Below are positions 36,001 to 45,031 of a stretch of 64,000 nt of DNA, piece by piece (position 1 is the stretch's first letter; every line of letters begins with the position of its first letter). Below the pieces are notes generated by a model. That model worked only from the letters and a program-made list of their open reading frames with translations. It had not been told where the DNA came from and searched no databases. The position numbers and the translations under genes are program-made. The DNA comes from Capronia americana (lineage: Eukaryota; Ascomycota; Eurotiomycetes; Chaetothyriales; Herpotrichiellaceae), in NCBI GenBank assembly GCA_016110215.1, contig JADWQD010000008.1, positions 992,001 through 1,056,000 of the forward strand. Direction: 5' to 3'.

Positions 36001-37222
36001 TCCTGCGATCTCACTTGCTGCTTGCGTTCATCATCAGGATGGCGTTTGCCATACAGCTGACTTCGCCGTCGAAACCGCACTTGATCTGCAGGTCGGTGAA
36101 TTTGTCCTAGTCTCCGTCATGCAGAACCCATGATCGGTGGCCATCAATGCCGCGAAAGGCGGTCCGTAGCTGTGGCACCTGGTCAGCAGGTGGGATGGGA
36201 CATGAGAACCACTAAAGAATCTTGTGACTCATGTTATAGCTGTCGGTGATCATCTTCTCGGTATGAACCGGGAGATCGTGGAGTGCCTTGTATGGCCCGG
36301 ATATAGGACCAATCCATGTCCCACACACACGAGCACCCAAGATGACCACCACACTACCCACGCAACTCTCCCCTAGAACCGGGGTTGTCAAGCTCGATAA
36401 CGTGTCAACGACTAAGTTTCCCTTGTTCGTAGAGACACCGCGAAGGAAGTTGTTGCACCGCGGCATGATTCGTACTAAGCTCCCTTCGAGTGTCTGCACG
36501 GCACCGTTGTCTTCTTAAGCCAGCCAGGCGTTCGGCTCTGCATGGACAACAACATGGACTGATTGCTAACCGTCGTCATCGAGCTCGCGATTCGAAGGAG
36601 GAATATCCCCGGCAATGGGAGCCGCTTCTTGGACCAAATGACTGCCACGAACTGGGATCAGCCCACCGCAGGAATATGCGGCGTTTGTTTCTCCGATAAA
36701 GTGGTATCTAATACACTTCATCAACGGCGTCGGGTTTGAGAACAGCTTCTTGCACATTTGATGTACGCGGCCTCCGAAATACCACAACCTGAACCCCGAC
36801 CATTCAGGCCGTGAGTTCATGCACCCGAAGTTCACGGTAATGGGATCGATAGATGCCATGCATATGAACTCCCACAACTTCGTGGGTAGGATCTGCTGAG
36901 TGTCCGGTTTGCTCCTTGAGCTTGGAGTCTGATTCGTGGACGTCCCACTCATGTTCATGGTGAATGCCATATTGGATCGGATCTCACCGACGAACAGACA
37001 GTGTCATTCTGTGGGCACTGTTGAGACAGGAACATTCTTCCCCGGATCAGTCCCGAGGTACCTTAATATCAACAGCTCCTTGTATGTTGATGGACTGGGT
37101 CGATGAACGATCGCACGTATCGGTGCTTAACAAGAAGACCTACGGCCCATGATGATTCAGTACTTTCTCCAGACTGGGAACCTCCGAGTTGGCCAAACCA
37201 GGATAGGCCATCTGCAATGGAG

Positions 37223-37960
37223 TCATTCTATACACCACTTTCTCCGACAGCCACAACACGGTGCTTGGGGCGACTTCAGTTCGACGCGGATGGGGAAGGG
37301 CATACCTTGCTTGGCCTTGGGTTGCGTCGATGTGATCACATCCAGCCGGGCGGTGATCACGTCTTCATTATCAATAAGTGTGTCCATGTCATGAAGCTGC
37401 TTCTCAACCAGCAGCTTTTCGGTAATGTCATTTGGCCCGCGGCCGGTGTCGTCCATGAATACTGAGATGTCCCCTTTGAACTCGTTCAGAGCTTCGGACT
37501 TGACTGTAACGACGCCCTGCATGAGGAAGTCGTACTCGGTGTCTATCAGGTATCGTACTGGGGCGGCCTTCTTGTTGCCGAAATTCGGCATCTTGGGCTT
37601 CTCAAGATATGCCATTGTGAACCGCGTGAGGACAAAGGCTCGACGGAAGTCTTTCGGGGTGGCCACCCCGGCCTAGCGAAGCTCTCCTGGTTTGGCCATC
37701 TTCGCAGAGTCGGGGAAGATGTGGTTGAATCGTTTAACGAGCTGCAACACCTGCGCCACCCAGATGGCTTTTAGGAAGATCGACTTGTTGGCCTTGGCGT
37801 GCTCAGCGAATTTTGCAAAACATTCGCTGTCCTTCTTGATTAGCCCAACACGGCCGACCGTGCCCAGGTGCATCCAACTCCCATTCGTGTTGGCGCCTTT
37901 GGCGATTTCCTTGATGATGGTGTCAAAACTGAACGTCGAATTCGCGGTGACCTGCCGCAC
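37223..37960 (-). pseudogene. Two adjacent unidentified open stretches
   Basis: Frames 37960-37673 and 37666-37223 abut with a stop and a frame change between them and have protein-like composition (for example FLKAIWVAQVLQLVKRFN). By position they could be the second helicase lobe of the SNF2-like relic at 39400-40118, but no helicase motif is clear. I do not recognise the family. Confidence 0.25.
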
Positions 37961-39075
37961 ATCGAACCCGCGCTTCTTCCAAGCCGCAAAGTGTCGGATG
38001 AAGGGATCAACTTCACGCCATTTGCGGCTCGGTCAGGTACTGGGCTGTTTCGTCCCGTACTCCACTATCCTCTCAGGCCTCGTTCCTTTGCGTCTCGTAC
38101 CATATTGCGTTCTTGGTTTGAGGAAATTCGGAGCGGCTTTGGTATGTCGGCTGTTTCCATAAGCATCGTGAAGCAGCTCGCGGGTAGTCATGATACGCTT
38201 AAGCCCAACCAATGAAGTACCACTTTGGTGCATTGACAATAGAAGGGACATAAAACTACAATCTCCCTTCGGAGCGCTTGGTTGATTATTTGCAACTTGA
38301 AACACCCGAAGCATGCTGCATCGACCAAAGCCATGGCTATTGGGGCTGTTCATAAGCGCCTTTGACGACATATTCTGGATACCTTTTGGAGGTGTTGATT
38401 TGCTTCGACACCAGCATACATCTCTTTGGCAACACCATTTGACGCTGCACAAGCACGTATGCGCTTTGGCGTATCCGACGTCGTACTCCAGTGGAACATG
38501 TTCACACAGTGGTCACGCAGTGGGTGGTGGTGATGTTGGTAGGGACTAAACCCAGTGAAAAGGGATGTAGAATGCATGCATAGAGGATAGAGAGGCCACT
38601 CCAGTAAAACCAACCGTGAGAAGGGGCGCCGGCAGCAGGCGCAAACATGTCTTCTGGCGACGTTTCGTTGCTGGTCAGCGTGCTGGAACAGGCCGAATCA
38701 TACTGACCAAACATGCCGAATGCTGATACAGTAGCGAACTGTCAGCCGAGAATTCTCGCTCGATCTGTGCGCGTGCCTTGTCTGCGTCAGAGTCATGCAG
38801 CAACAGCATGAGTTCGACACGCTTTTCGACGTCGCTACACATTCTACGGTCCGATCCGTAGAATATTCGCACTCGCCACGGCCAGTGGTGACCTCTTGAT
38901 GGACGTCTATGGGGGTGGTGGTGCTGTCGCTGGCTTAACAGGGTCTGGACTCATGGTCCCGGGTCGGAGGATGTCTGCGACTGTTGCAGGATATGGAACC
39001 TTGACAGGATCCGTTTTCGAGCCTTTTCAATTCCCAGGTAGCGCTGCGACCGTATCATGGTTGTCCACATGCGCC

Positions 39076-39242
39076 CGACCACGAGTAGTGGTAGAGAAAA
39101 CCGCAACGGCTCCACGCCGGGCAATCGTCTCCATCGCTTTCATCTCGACGAACGACGCCTGATCCTTCTGAGCCGGGGCTCGCATATACGAGTGCAATTA
39201 CCACGTGTAGTGGCAGAGAAAACCGCAACGGCTCCACGCCTC
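39076..39242. repeat. Direct repeat of about 42 bases, 122 bases apart
   Basis: Copies at about 39077-39118 and 39199-39240 both contain GAGAAAACCGCAACGGCTCC preceded by ACCACG.GTAGTGG. They are nearly identical while the sequence between them is not repeated. Confidence 0.9.
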
Positions 39243-39399
39243 TTTCGGTGAGATGAGGATTCTGCTCGCGTGTTCCAACCAGAATCGTTCCAGGGCCCTG
39301 TTGGTCGGTCGGAGCGCTCCGTCGCTGGCGCCTTCATAAAGACCCCCGCTAAGGACGCCGAAGAGGTCTTTCAAACGTTCACATGTGCCTGTGAAGACC

Positions 39400-40118
39400 G
39401 GGGGGAATATTTCCAGCATCAGCCAAATTTCGTCGACGCTTTAGACATCGGTGTGCCCGTCATGGCGATGCGCCGCCATGTCTGGACGTTCAGGAGCGAG
39501 GACCCGCTTTAGCGGTAGATGCTTGAGCACGTGGGCTTGTCCAGTACCAGTATCGTCGTCCGTTCGTAAATCAGCTCGAAGAGCTCCCCTTTCGCGGCCA
39601 CGAGTTTCACCAATCTTTGATAGTTAAGGATGAGGACGCCGGGAGTGTACGGCGCGGCCACGCTCTGATCTTCTCGGTTCAGGATAAGTGTAGGTCTTGA
39701 TATATATAATGGTGTCGACGTACAGCGGGGCCAGGTGCATCTTGCTCAGCTCGGCCGCCTCTTTGTCGATGAATGGTGTCGTGTACATGATCAAGAGCTT
39801 CCCGGGCCGTAGGCCCTCCGGAATCTGGTGCGACAGTATAGAGCCGTTCGCCGTACGGAGAATCAGCTCGTGAAGCAGGATCACCGTCAATATCCTACCC
39901 TTACCCATCGGGTGGCCCAGAGCCTGCTCGAGCGGGACGGCGACCACCTCGCACCACAGGGCCTGGATGGCCTCGACTTGGTGTGGCATGAGGAAGCGAC
40001 TGTATCGCTTCCCGAGTTGGACGGTCTGGACATTGTTGATCCCCACGCCGTGCATTTCAACAATTCTCTCGCCGGAGCCATAACCGAAACCCAAAACCCG
40101 ATCACAACAGGTATTCAC
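39400..40118 (-). pseudogene. SNF2-family ATPase relic
   Basis: The minus strand encodes RFLMPHQVEAIQALW followed by GHPMGKGRILTVILL (about 39890-40010), corresponding to the SNF2 Q-motif and motif I (normally GxGKT; here GKGR, a damaged P-loop). Then VLILNYQRLVKL and TTILVLD (motif II position; DExH is lost by a frameshift), then WRRIAMTGTP (motif III) and, in another frame, IWLMLEIFPP. The order and spacing are those of the first ATPase lobe of Rad54/ATRX-like SNF2 proteins. Stops and frameshifts show it is dead. Confidence 0.7.
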
Positions 40119-40607
40119 CTCGCCTCGATTTTGGTAAAGCTGAATTGCGGTCTCTGCGTGGACAACGGGCCGAACCCGTCGGCGAGCACGAGGTATTCCC
40201 TGGCCGGGAATGTCTGGATATCATATTGATGAAATGTGCCGAAGAGTTTGTCGCAGATGGTAGGTGACTGCTTGCCTCCAGTCTAGGGTTGGCATGCAGT
40301 TCTGTGTACAAATGTCGTACAGAAGACGTGCTGGGGCCGGTAGGCGTTTAAGCATGCCGTGGCTGCTTTGGTCTCGTTGCACGAGATGGAAATTGGTGGT
40401 AGTTCCCATCAAAAGGTCCGGCATACCAGTTCCGAAATCCAGACGCAGGCGGAATATCAGCAACCTCGTCAAGGTCCAGCAGACAGATGCCAATCTCAGG
40501 GACACATTGTTCGAAACCAGCCCGCTCTTTTTGTCTTGGCTCAGACCGGTATTCGCTGTCGTGGAAAATCAAGACTGCGTTTCGAAGGACGGGGCGGCGA
40601 ATGCGGC

Positions 40608-40774
40608 CAAGGATCCTGATATCCAACGGTCCAAGCAGGGGATGGAAGCAAGAGCCTTGTCTTGCGCGTAACCAGGGGACGAGGAATGTTCCGGAGCCGA
40701 TATACATGCGGCCCAGGATGCCGATACCCAATGGCTCAAGCAGGGGATGAAAGCGAAAGCTTTGTCTTGCGCGT
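40608..40774. repeat. Direct duplication of about 62 bases, 105 bases apart
   Basis: Copies at about 40608-40669 and 40712-40774 share CAAGCAGGGGATG.AAGC, a TTGTCTTGCGCG end and the upstream GGATCCTGATA / GGATGCCGATA block. They are diverged by roughly one in seven bases. Confidence 0.8.
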
Positions 40775-41815
40775 TGGATCGGTGGGGAGTTGAGCCGATA
40801 CGTTACTCCATTCTAGTTCGTGCACTAGATCATCCCTGAGGACTTCGGCATGGTGCTCGCGAGCGACTTGAACAAACTGCCGAGTCAGTTGATTCGGAGG
40901 CTTTCCTGCTCTGATGGCAGCTTCATCTTGAAGATGAAAAAGCGCCTCGCCGAATGGAAGGAGGAAGTCTGGGATATTATCTTTCACGCACATCAACGTT
41001 TGTCCGAGCCTGTTGTTGCGTGGCAGAGATGCCACAGAATCCCAAAGCCCGGTGACAATCAGCATACCATGCATACGGGACGTCGCAACGTTCACACGTG
41101 CTGTCTGCCGAAGACTCTGGTGTAACGGCGTGACTGGGAAGGTGATGTTATTCCATCCTCGTTGATCTGGTCCATTGCGAAGCCCGAAACACCAGCCGTG
41201 CAAACCGGGCAAAAAGGGGGTGATGCTGTTCCATCCTTCCGACCTAGTGCAGAGCAACTCTGAAGCAACGGCCACGTGAACCGTGCAAAGAGATACGCCA
41301 AAAACTTGGACTCGTTGACACATGTCCAGCAAAGCACTGTCCATCATCTCCGAGCTGTGCCTTGTAGAAGCTGACACCGTAGAAGTACTTTCCACAGTCC
41401 CCACAGTCGTATGTTTGGTATTCAGTCGGAAGGTTAGGTTATTGAGAGCGCCTTCTCGGAGAAATCTAATCTTGCTCTGGTTGCGAAAGAGATCCTTCGA
41501 CTTGTAATCGTACTCTTCACGCCGCTTTGTTCTCATGTCGATGACTTCCAGGAAAGGGTCGAGCTGTTTCTCGTATCGGTGGTCCGCCCTCGCCAGCGCC
41601 AATACAACCGCCAACTTTTCCTTGCAGGTGTACAGCTTTGAGGAGCTGGCGGAATCTGCGTATGCGATCCCGGGGTTGGTATGGATGTCGTCTTTCAGGC
41701 GTGTTCCAAGGTACACTTTTTGAGTCCTTTCTAGCGACCCCTGGAGGATCGCGGTCCAGCAATCTGAAATCGGGTAGATAACCATCGACTTATGAGCCCG
41801 TCGAGGTAGGCCCAT
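40736..41815 (-). CDS. Longest open frame of the relic island (359 codons), unidentified
   Basis: A single open frame starts at ATG 41815. I recognise no domain. Its first ~25 codons lie inside the ~100-base tandem repeat array, and its last ~20 codons overlap the 62-base duplication, so it may be an accidental frame across repeats or the degraded N-terminal part of the SNF2-like relic downstream. The segment YTCKEKLAVVLALARADHRYEKQLDPFLEV looks protein-like. Low confidence that it is expressed. Confidence 0.25.
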   Translation of the reverse strand: MGLPRRAHKSMVIYPISDCWTAILQGSLERTQKVYLGTRLKDDIHTNPGIAYADSASSSKLYTCKEKLAVVLALARADHRYEKQLDPFLEVIDMRTKRREEYDYKSKDLFRNQSKIRFLREGALNNLTFRLNTKHTTVGTVESTSTVSASTRHSSEMMDSALLDMCQRVQVFGVSLCTVHVAVASELLCTRSEGWNSITPFLPGLHGWCFGLRNGPDQRGWNNITFPVTPLHQSLRQTARVNVATSRMHGMLIVTGLWDSVASLPRNNRLGQTLMCVKDNIPDFLLPFGEALFHLQDEAAIRAGKPPNQLTRQFVQVAREHHAEVLRDDLVHELEWSNVSAQLPTDPTRKTKLSLSSPA

Positions 41816-42240
41816 AACGAAAACGTTCAGGTAATTGCTGGAAGATCGCCGTCCAGTAATTTGAAATCGGGTCGATAATCATCGACTCGGGAACCCGTTG
41901 AGTTATCCCCATAAGGAAAACGTTCAAGGAAATTGCTAGAAGATCGCCGTCCAGCAGTCTGAAATCGGGTAGATAACCATCGACTCGTGCAACCGCAGAA
42001 GTATGCCCATAGGATAACGAAAACGCTCAAGGAAATTTCTGGAGGATCCTAATCGAATATTCTGCGATCAGGCCCACGACCTTCGAGACGTGATCCCGTT
42101 GAGATATCCCCATAACGGAAACGTTCAAGGAAATTGCCCGTGGGTCGGACGCTGGTCTATTGAGATCAGGCCAAAATCCTTCGACTCGTGAGACGGTCGA
42201 GGTCGGTCCATGGCGATGGCGTTCGAGGTCTAGGACGAAA
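41740..42240. repeat. Tandem array of about five ~100-base units
   Basis: Units begin near 41745, 41843, 41940, 42043 and 42143, so the period is 97-102 bases. Copies 1-3 share GTCCAG.A.T.TGAAATCGGG, TAATCATCGACT-like words and a CCCATAACGAAAACGTTCA block; copies 4 and 5 are more diverged. Divergence grows to the right. Confidence 0.9.
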
Positions 42241-42463
42241 TTCTCTTCCCTGTCAGCACTCGTGACGCATGCAGCGTCGAAAATCTCTGTCTGGGACGTG
42301 GAATTGCCCGGCCCGGCCTGGGCTTGTTTCCTGTTGTTGTTGTACTGTACCGTGTCAACAAATTCTCGACGTTCTCTGAGTCGAACTGGATGATGTGTCT
42401 CCGAGTGGAGCTGGATTAGGTGTCTCTCTGCTAATCCTCCAGCTATCTTTGTATTGACTTGAC

Positions 42464-42571
42464 GTAATGCTAGACAGAGGAGGTCGAGCTAGCTAGAATT
42501 GTCTCATCGTCTTCACTTTCGTAGTGCTGGACAGAGGAGGTCGAGCTAGTTGGCTAGCATTGTCTCGTCGT
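42464..42571. repeat. Tandem duplication, unit of about 57 bases
   Basis: Copies at about 42465-42510 and 42523-42571 share GACAGAGGAGGTCGAGCTAG and a following ATTGTCTC.TCGT block. The second copy carries a 4-base insertion. Confidence 0.9.
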
Positions 42572-43202
42572 TGTAATACCACTTAGGTACCTCGTATATA
42601 TAGAGGACACCGATCGATGACAAGGCCGAGCCGAGGTCTCCAGACCGTGTGGTATGGGTCGAACCCTACCGTAGGAATGCAGCCGTGAAAACTCTGCGAA
42701 GAACAAAGCACACCCGCACACATGCACACACTCACAGAGAGAGAGAGACATCCACCGATGTACATATATATATAGAAAAGGAAAAGCTTGCGTGCACGAC
42801 CAGAATCCAGAAACCGAGGGAGGCACAGGGGGATACTTATACCCATCCATGAAGAGCTGCGGTCCTTCGTTCTGCTCGCGAGGCAAAGGAATGACACAGA
42901 ACTCGAGGGATTCGATCCTGTGAATGGACAAACGCTGCAGGAGTCATTCAGGCGAACAATTAGGCATCCATTGGGAGTCATTCCTGGCGGGGAGGGAAGA
43001 AACAGAAACGTAGGGAAGTCATGCATCGTCCCGCAGAACAGATCGAGTTCGACGCGCAGGGAAGTTCTGCACAGTGCCGGCAGAGGCGAGGTGAGGTGAG
43101 GTGACGAACGGATAGAATTCGACTTCAAGGACTGGTCTCTGACTGTACCGCATGGCAAAGGGAGAAGGAAAAGGGTAGTAACATGCAGTATGTTGCGTTG
43201 TG

Positions 43203-43300
43203 TGGTGACATCTGTAGGGGAGTCAGTCAAGTATCGAAGTCAAGTGTTGAAGCCAGTCAAGTGCCGCGGTGACATCTGTAGGAGGTCAGTCAAATACTGG
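43203..43300. repeat. Direct repeat of about 30 bases
   Basis: GGTGACATCTGTAGG followed by GTCAGTCAA occurs at about 43204-43230 and 43268-43293, 64 bases apart. Related GTCAGTCAAGT/CCAGTCAAGT words lie between them. Confidence 0.8.
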
Positions 43301-43482
43301 CCGCGTGAGTCACACGAGGAGAAGGTCGAACGCGAATGGGTCTGAGTCAAGGTACTCTACTGTAGTCGATCGTCCCAGGGCAGCAGGCTGTGACAGGAGG
43401 CTCATGCTTCACTTTGATGAAAAATGCAGATGACTTTCCCCCAAATCCACATCACCTGTTTTTGTATCCATTCTCTAGGTGC

Positions 43483-44608
43483 TTACTTCGGCCCCTCGAT
43501 GAGTACCTTGATTGCTTTACCGGCCTTCACATCCTCAAAGGCTTGCTCGGCATCTTCAAAGTTGACTTTCCGGCTGATCAGTTTCTTCACGTCGATTCTC
43601 CCGCTGCTTGTCAAGTCCACGGCCATGGCGTAGTCACCGGGACCGTATCGGAAGCTGCCCTTCACGGTCAATTCCTTCGTGCAAGCAGCCATGATGGGGA
43701 AGGTCATTTCGTCGCGGCCCATCCCACCCTGCACGTAACTGCCGCCCATGCGGAGGACGTGGATGGCCGTCTGGACGCTGGGTTCTGCTCCGCTGGCGTC
43801 GATGGCAATATCTGCTCCTGCGGGGAGGTCGTTCTCGTCCTTGATCTTCTGCGCATTCTCCGCGGCCGGTACTTTGGACGGTACAAATGTTGAAGTTGCT
43901 GCGAAAGACTTGGCGAAATCAAGTCGTTCGGTGTTGATGTCCACGGCAATAACCTTGCTGGCACCCAGCGCCTTGGCGACGGCGCAGCAGAGCAGTCCGA
44001 CAGGGCCGGCACCGAAAACCACGACGCTGTCGCCGTGCTTGATGCCCGATTGCTTGGTGATATGTACGCCCACGGCTAGCGGTTCCATCAACGCGCCCTC
44101 TTCCAGTGACATGGTCTCCGGAAGCTTGTAGCAGAAGTCTTCCGGAAGAATGTAGTATTTTGCCAGCGTGCCATCATACGGCGGCGTCGCCGCAAATGCC
44201 ATGTCCGGGCAAAGATTGTATTTTCCTTCTTTACATCGCACACAATGCCGGCAGGGGATACCTGGCTCCATGGCGACGCGGTCCCCCTTTTTTAAACTCT
44301 TCACCCCGGATCCAACCTCGAGCACTGTCCCTGCGGACTCATGTCCCAGCACCATGGGATCTTTGACCACGAAATGCCCAATTCTGCCATGCTGCCAATA
44401 GTGCACGTCGGAGCCGCAGATGCCTGTAAAGTTCACTTGGAGGAGGACGTCGCGAGAGTTTGTGACCTTGGGAATGGGACGGTCTTCGAAGAGGACATCT
44501 TTAACGCCACGCAGGACGAACGAGTTGTTCTCCTGTGCAAGTGTCAATCTTACAGCTGCGCATACGCGACACGGCGTGACCCACCTTTGTTTGTGTTTCG
44601 GTAGACAT
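43483..44608 (-). CDS. xdhA: NAD-dependent xylitol dehydrogenase (L-iditol/sorbitol dehydrogenase family)
   Basis: It oxidises xylitol to D-xylulose in the fungal D-xylose/L-arabinose pathway, in the cytosol. Two exons join in frame: 44608-44585 (MSTETQTK) and 44532-43483, giving 357 residues. The naive frame reads through the 52-base intron and has no valid ATG start. Medium-chain dehydrogenase motifs are complete: catalytic zinc ligands Cys47 (CGSD) and His72/Glu73 (GHES), a structural zinc set Cys102/105/108/116, the GAGPVG Rossmann motif at 182-187, and Asp206 at the end of the second strand (IAVDIN), which favours NAD over NADP. It lies 423 bases downstream of the D-lactate dehydrogenase stop on the same strand. 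L-arabinitol or sorbitol dehydrogenase activity is the main alternative. Confidence 0.93.
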
Positions 44609-44672
44609 GGCTGGGGCAAGCGAGAAGGAAATGTAGGATTCGTCAATCGAGCGAAAAATGGTCGGGCGAGGA

Positions 44673-44682
44673 CATATATATC
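44673..44682 (-). promoter_or_regulatory. Possible TATA element of xylitol dehydrogenase
   Basis: The minus strand reads TATATATGTC about 65-75 bases upstream of the ATG at 44608. Motif match only. Confidence 0.35.
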
Positions 44683-45031
44683 AGGGAGGTCGACGGGTTG
44701 AGGGTATGAGCTTTTGCTGCAGAAATCGGCTATTCAAGCTGTTCTTGTTACTCGCGGTCCGCCTTCCACTGTGAGAAATCCCAACTGTGACGCCAACATC
44801 AACACACGACCCAAAACCACACCACCGTGACCACCGGAGGGGGTCGCGAAGCCGAAGCACAAGCAACTGAGATATTAGCCTAAAGCGCACCAGTTCGTGT
44901 GGTGCGGGGCTTGACGGTTGGGGGTTTGCAGCAATGACATAATTAACCTTCGCCGGGAAGATGCCCCTTCGGCGACAGCATGCCGGGCCCCCGTTGGTGG
45001 TTCGGTATACAGAATTCCCGAGCGTCGGCGT

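Larger units (their letters stand above)
21795..43482. other. Relic island: about 21.7 kb without an intact recognisable gene
   Basis: Between the P450 and xylitol dehydrogenase genes no gene of a known family is whole. Every fragment I can assign to a family (listed separately) reads on the minus strand and is broken by frameshifts or stops. Other minus-strand open stretches that look protein-like but unassigned are 28698-29045, 29251-29445 and 24683-24937. Short TATATA runs recur (about 24830, 30120, 34815, 39700, 42595 and 42765), and several local duplications are present. By eye the G/C content is close to that of the flanks, so the decay does not look like the strong C-to-T bias of repeat-induced point mutation. 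Likely an old insertion or a repeat-rich recombination zone. Confidence 0.6.

Noticed and set aside
21795..43482. Repeat-induced point mutation (RIP) as the cause of decay
   Set aside because: By eye the region is not A/T-rich or TpA-saturated compared with the flanks; breaks look like frameshifts and scattered substitutions. A RIP index would settle it.
21795..43482. Starship-type giant element
   Set aside because: No DUF3435 tyrosine recombinase was recognised at either edge, and no cargo gene is intact.
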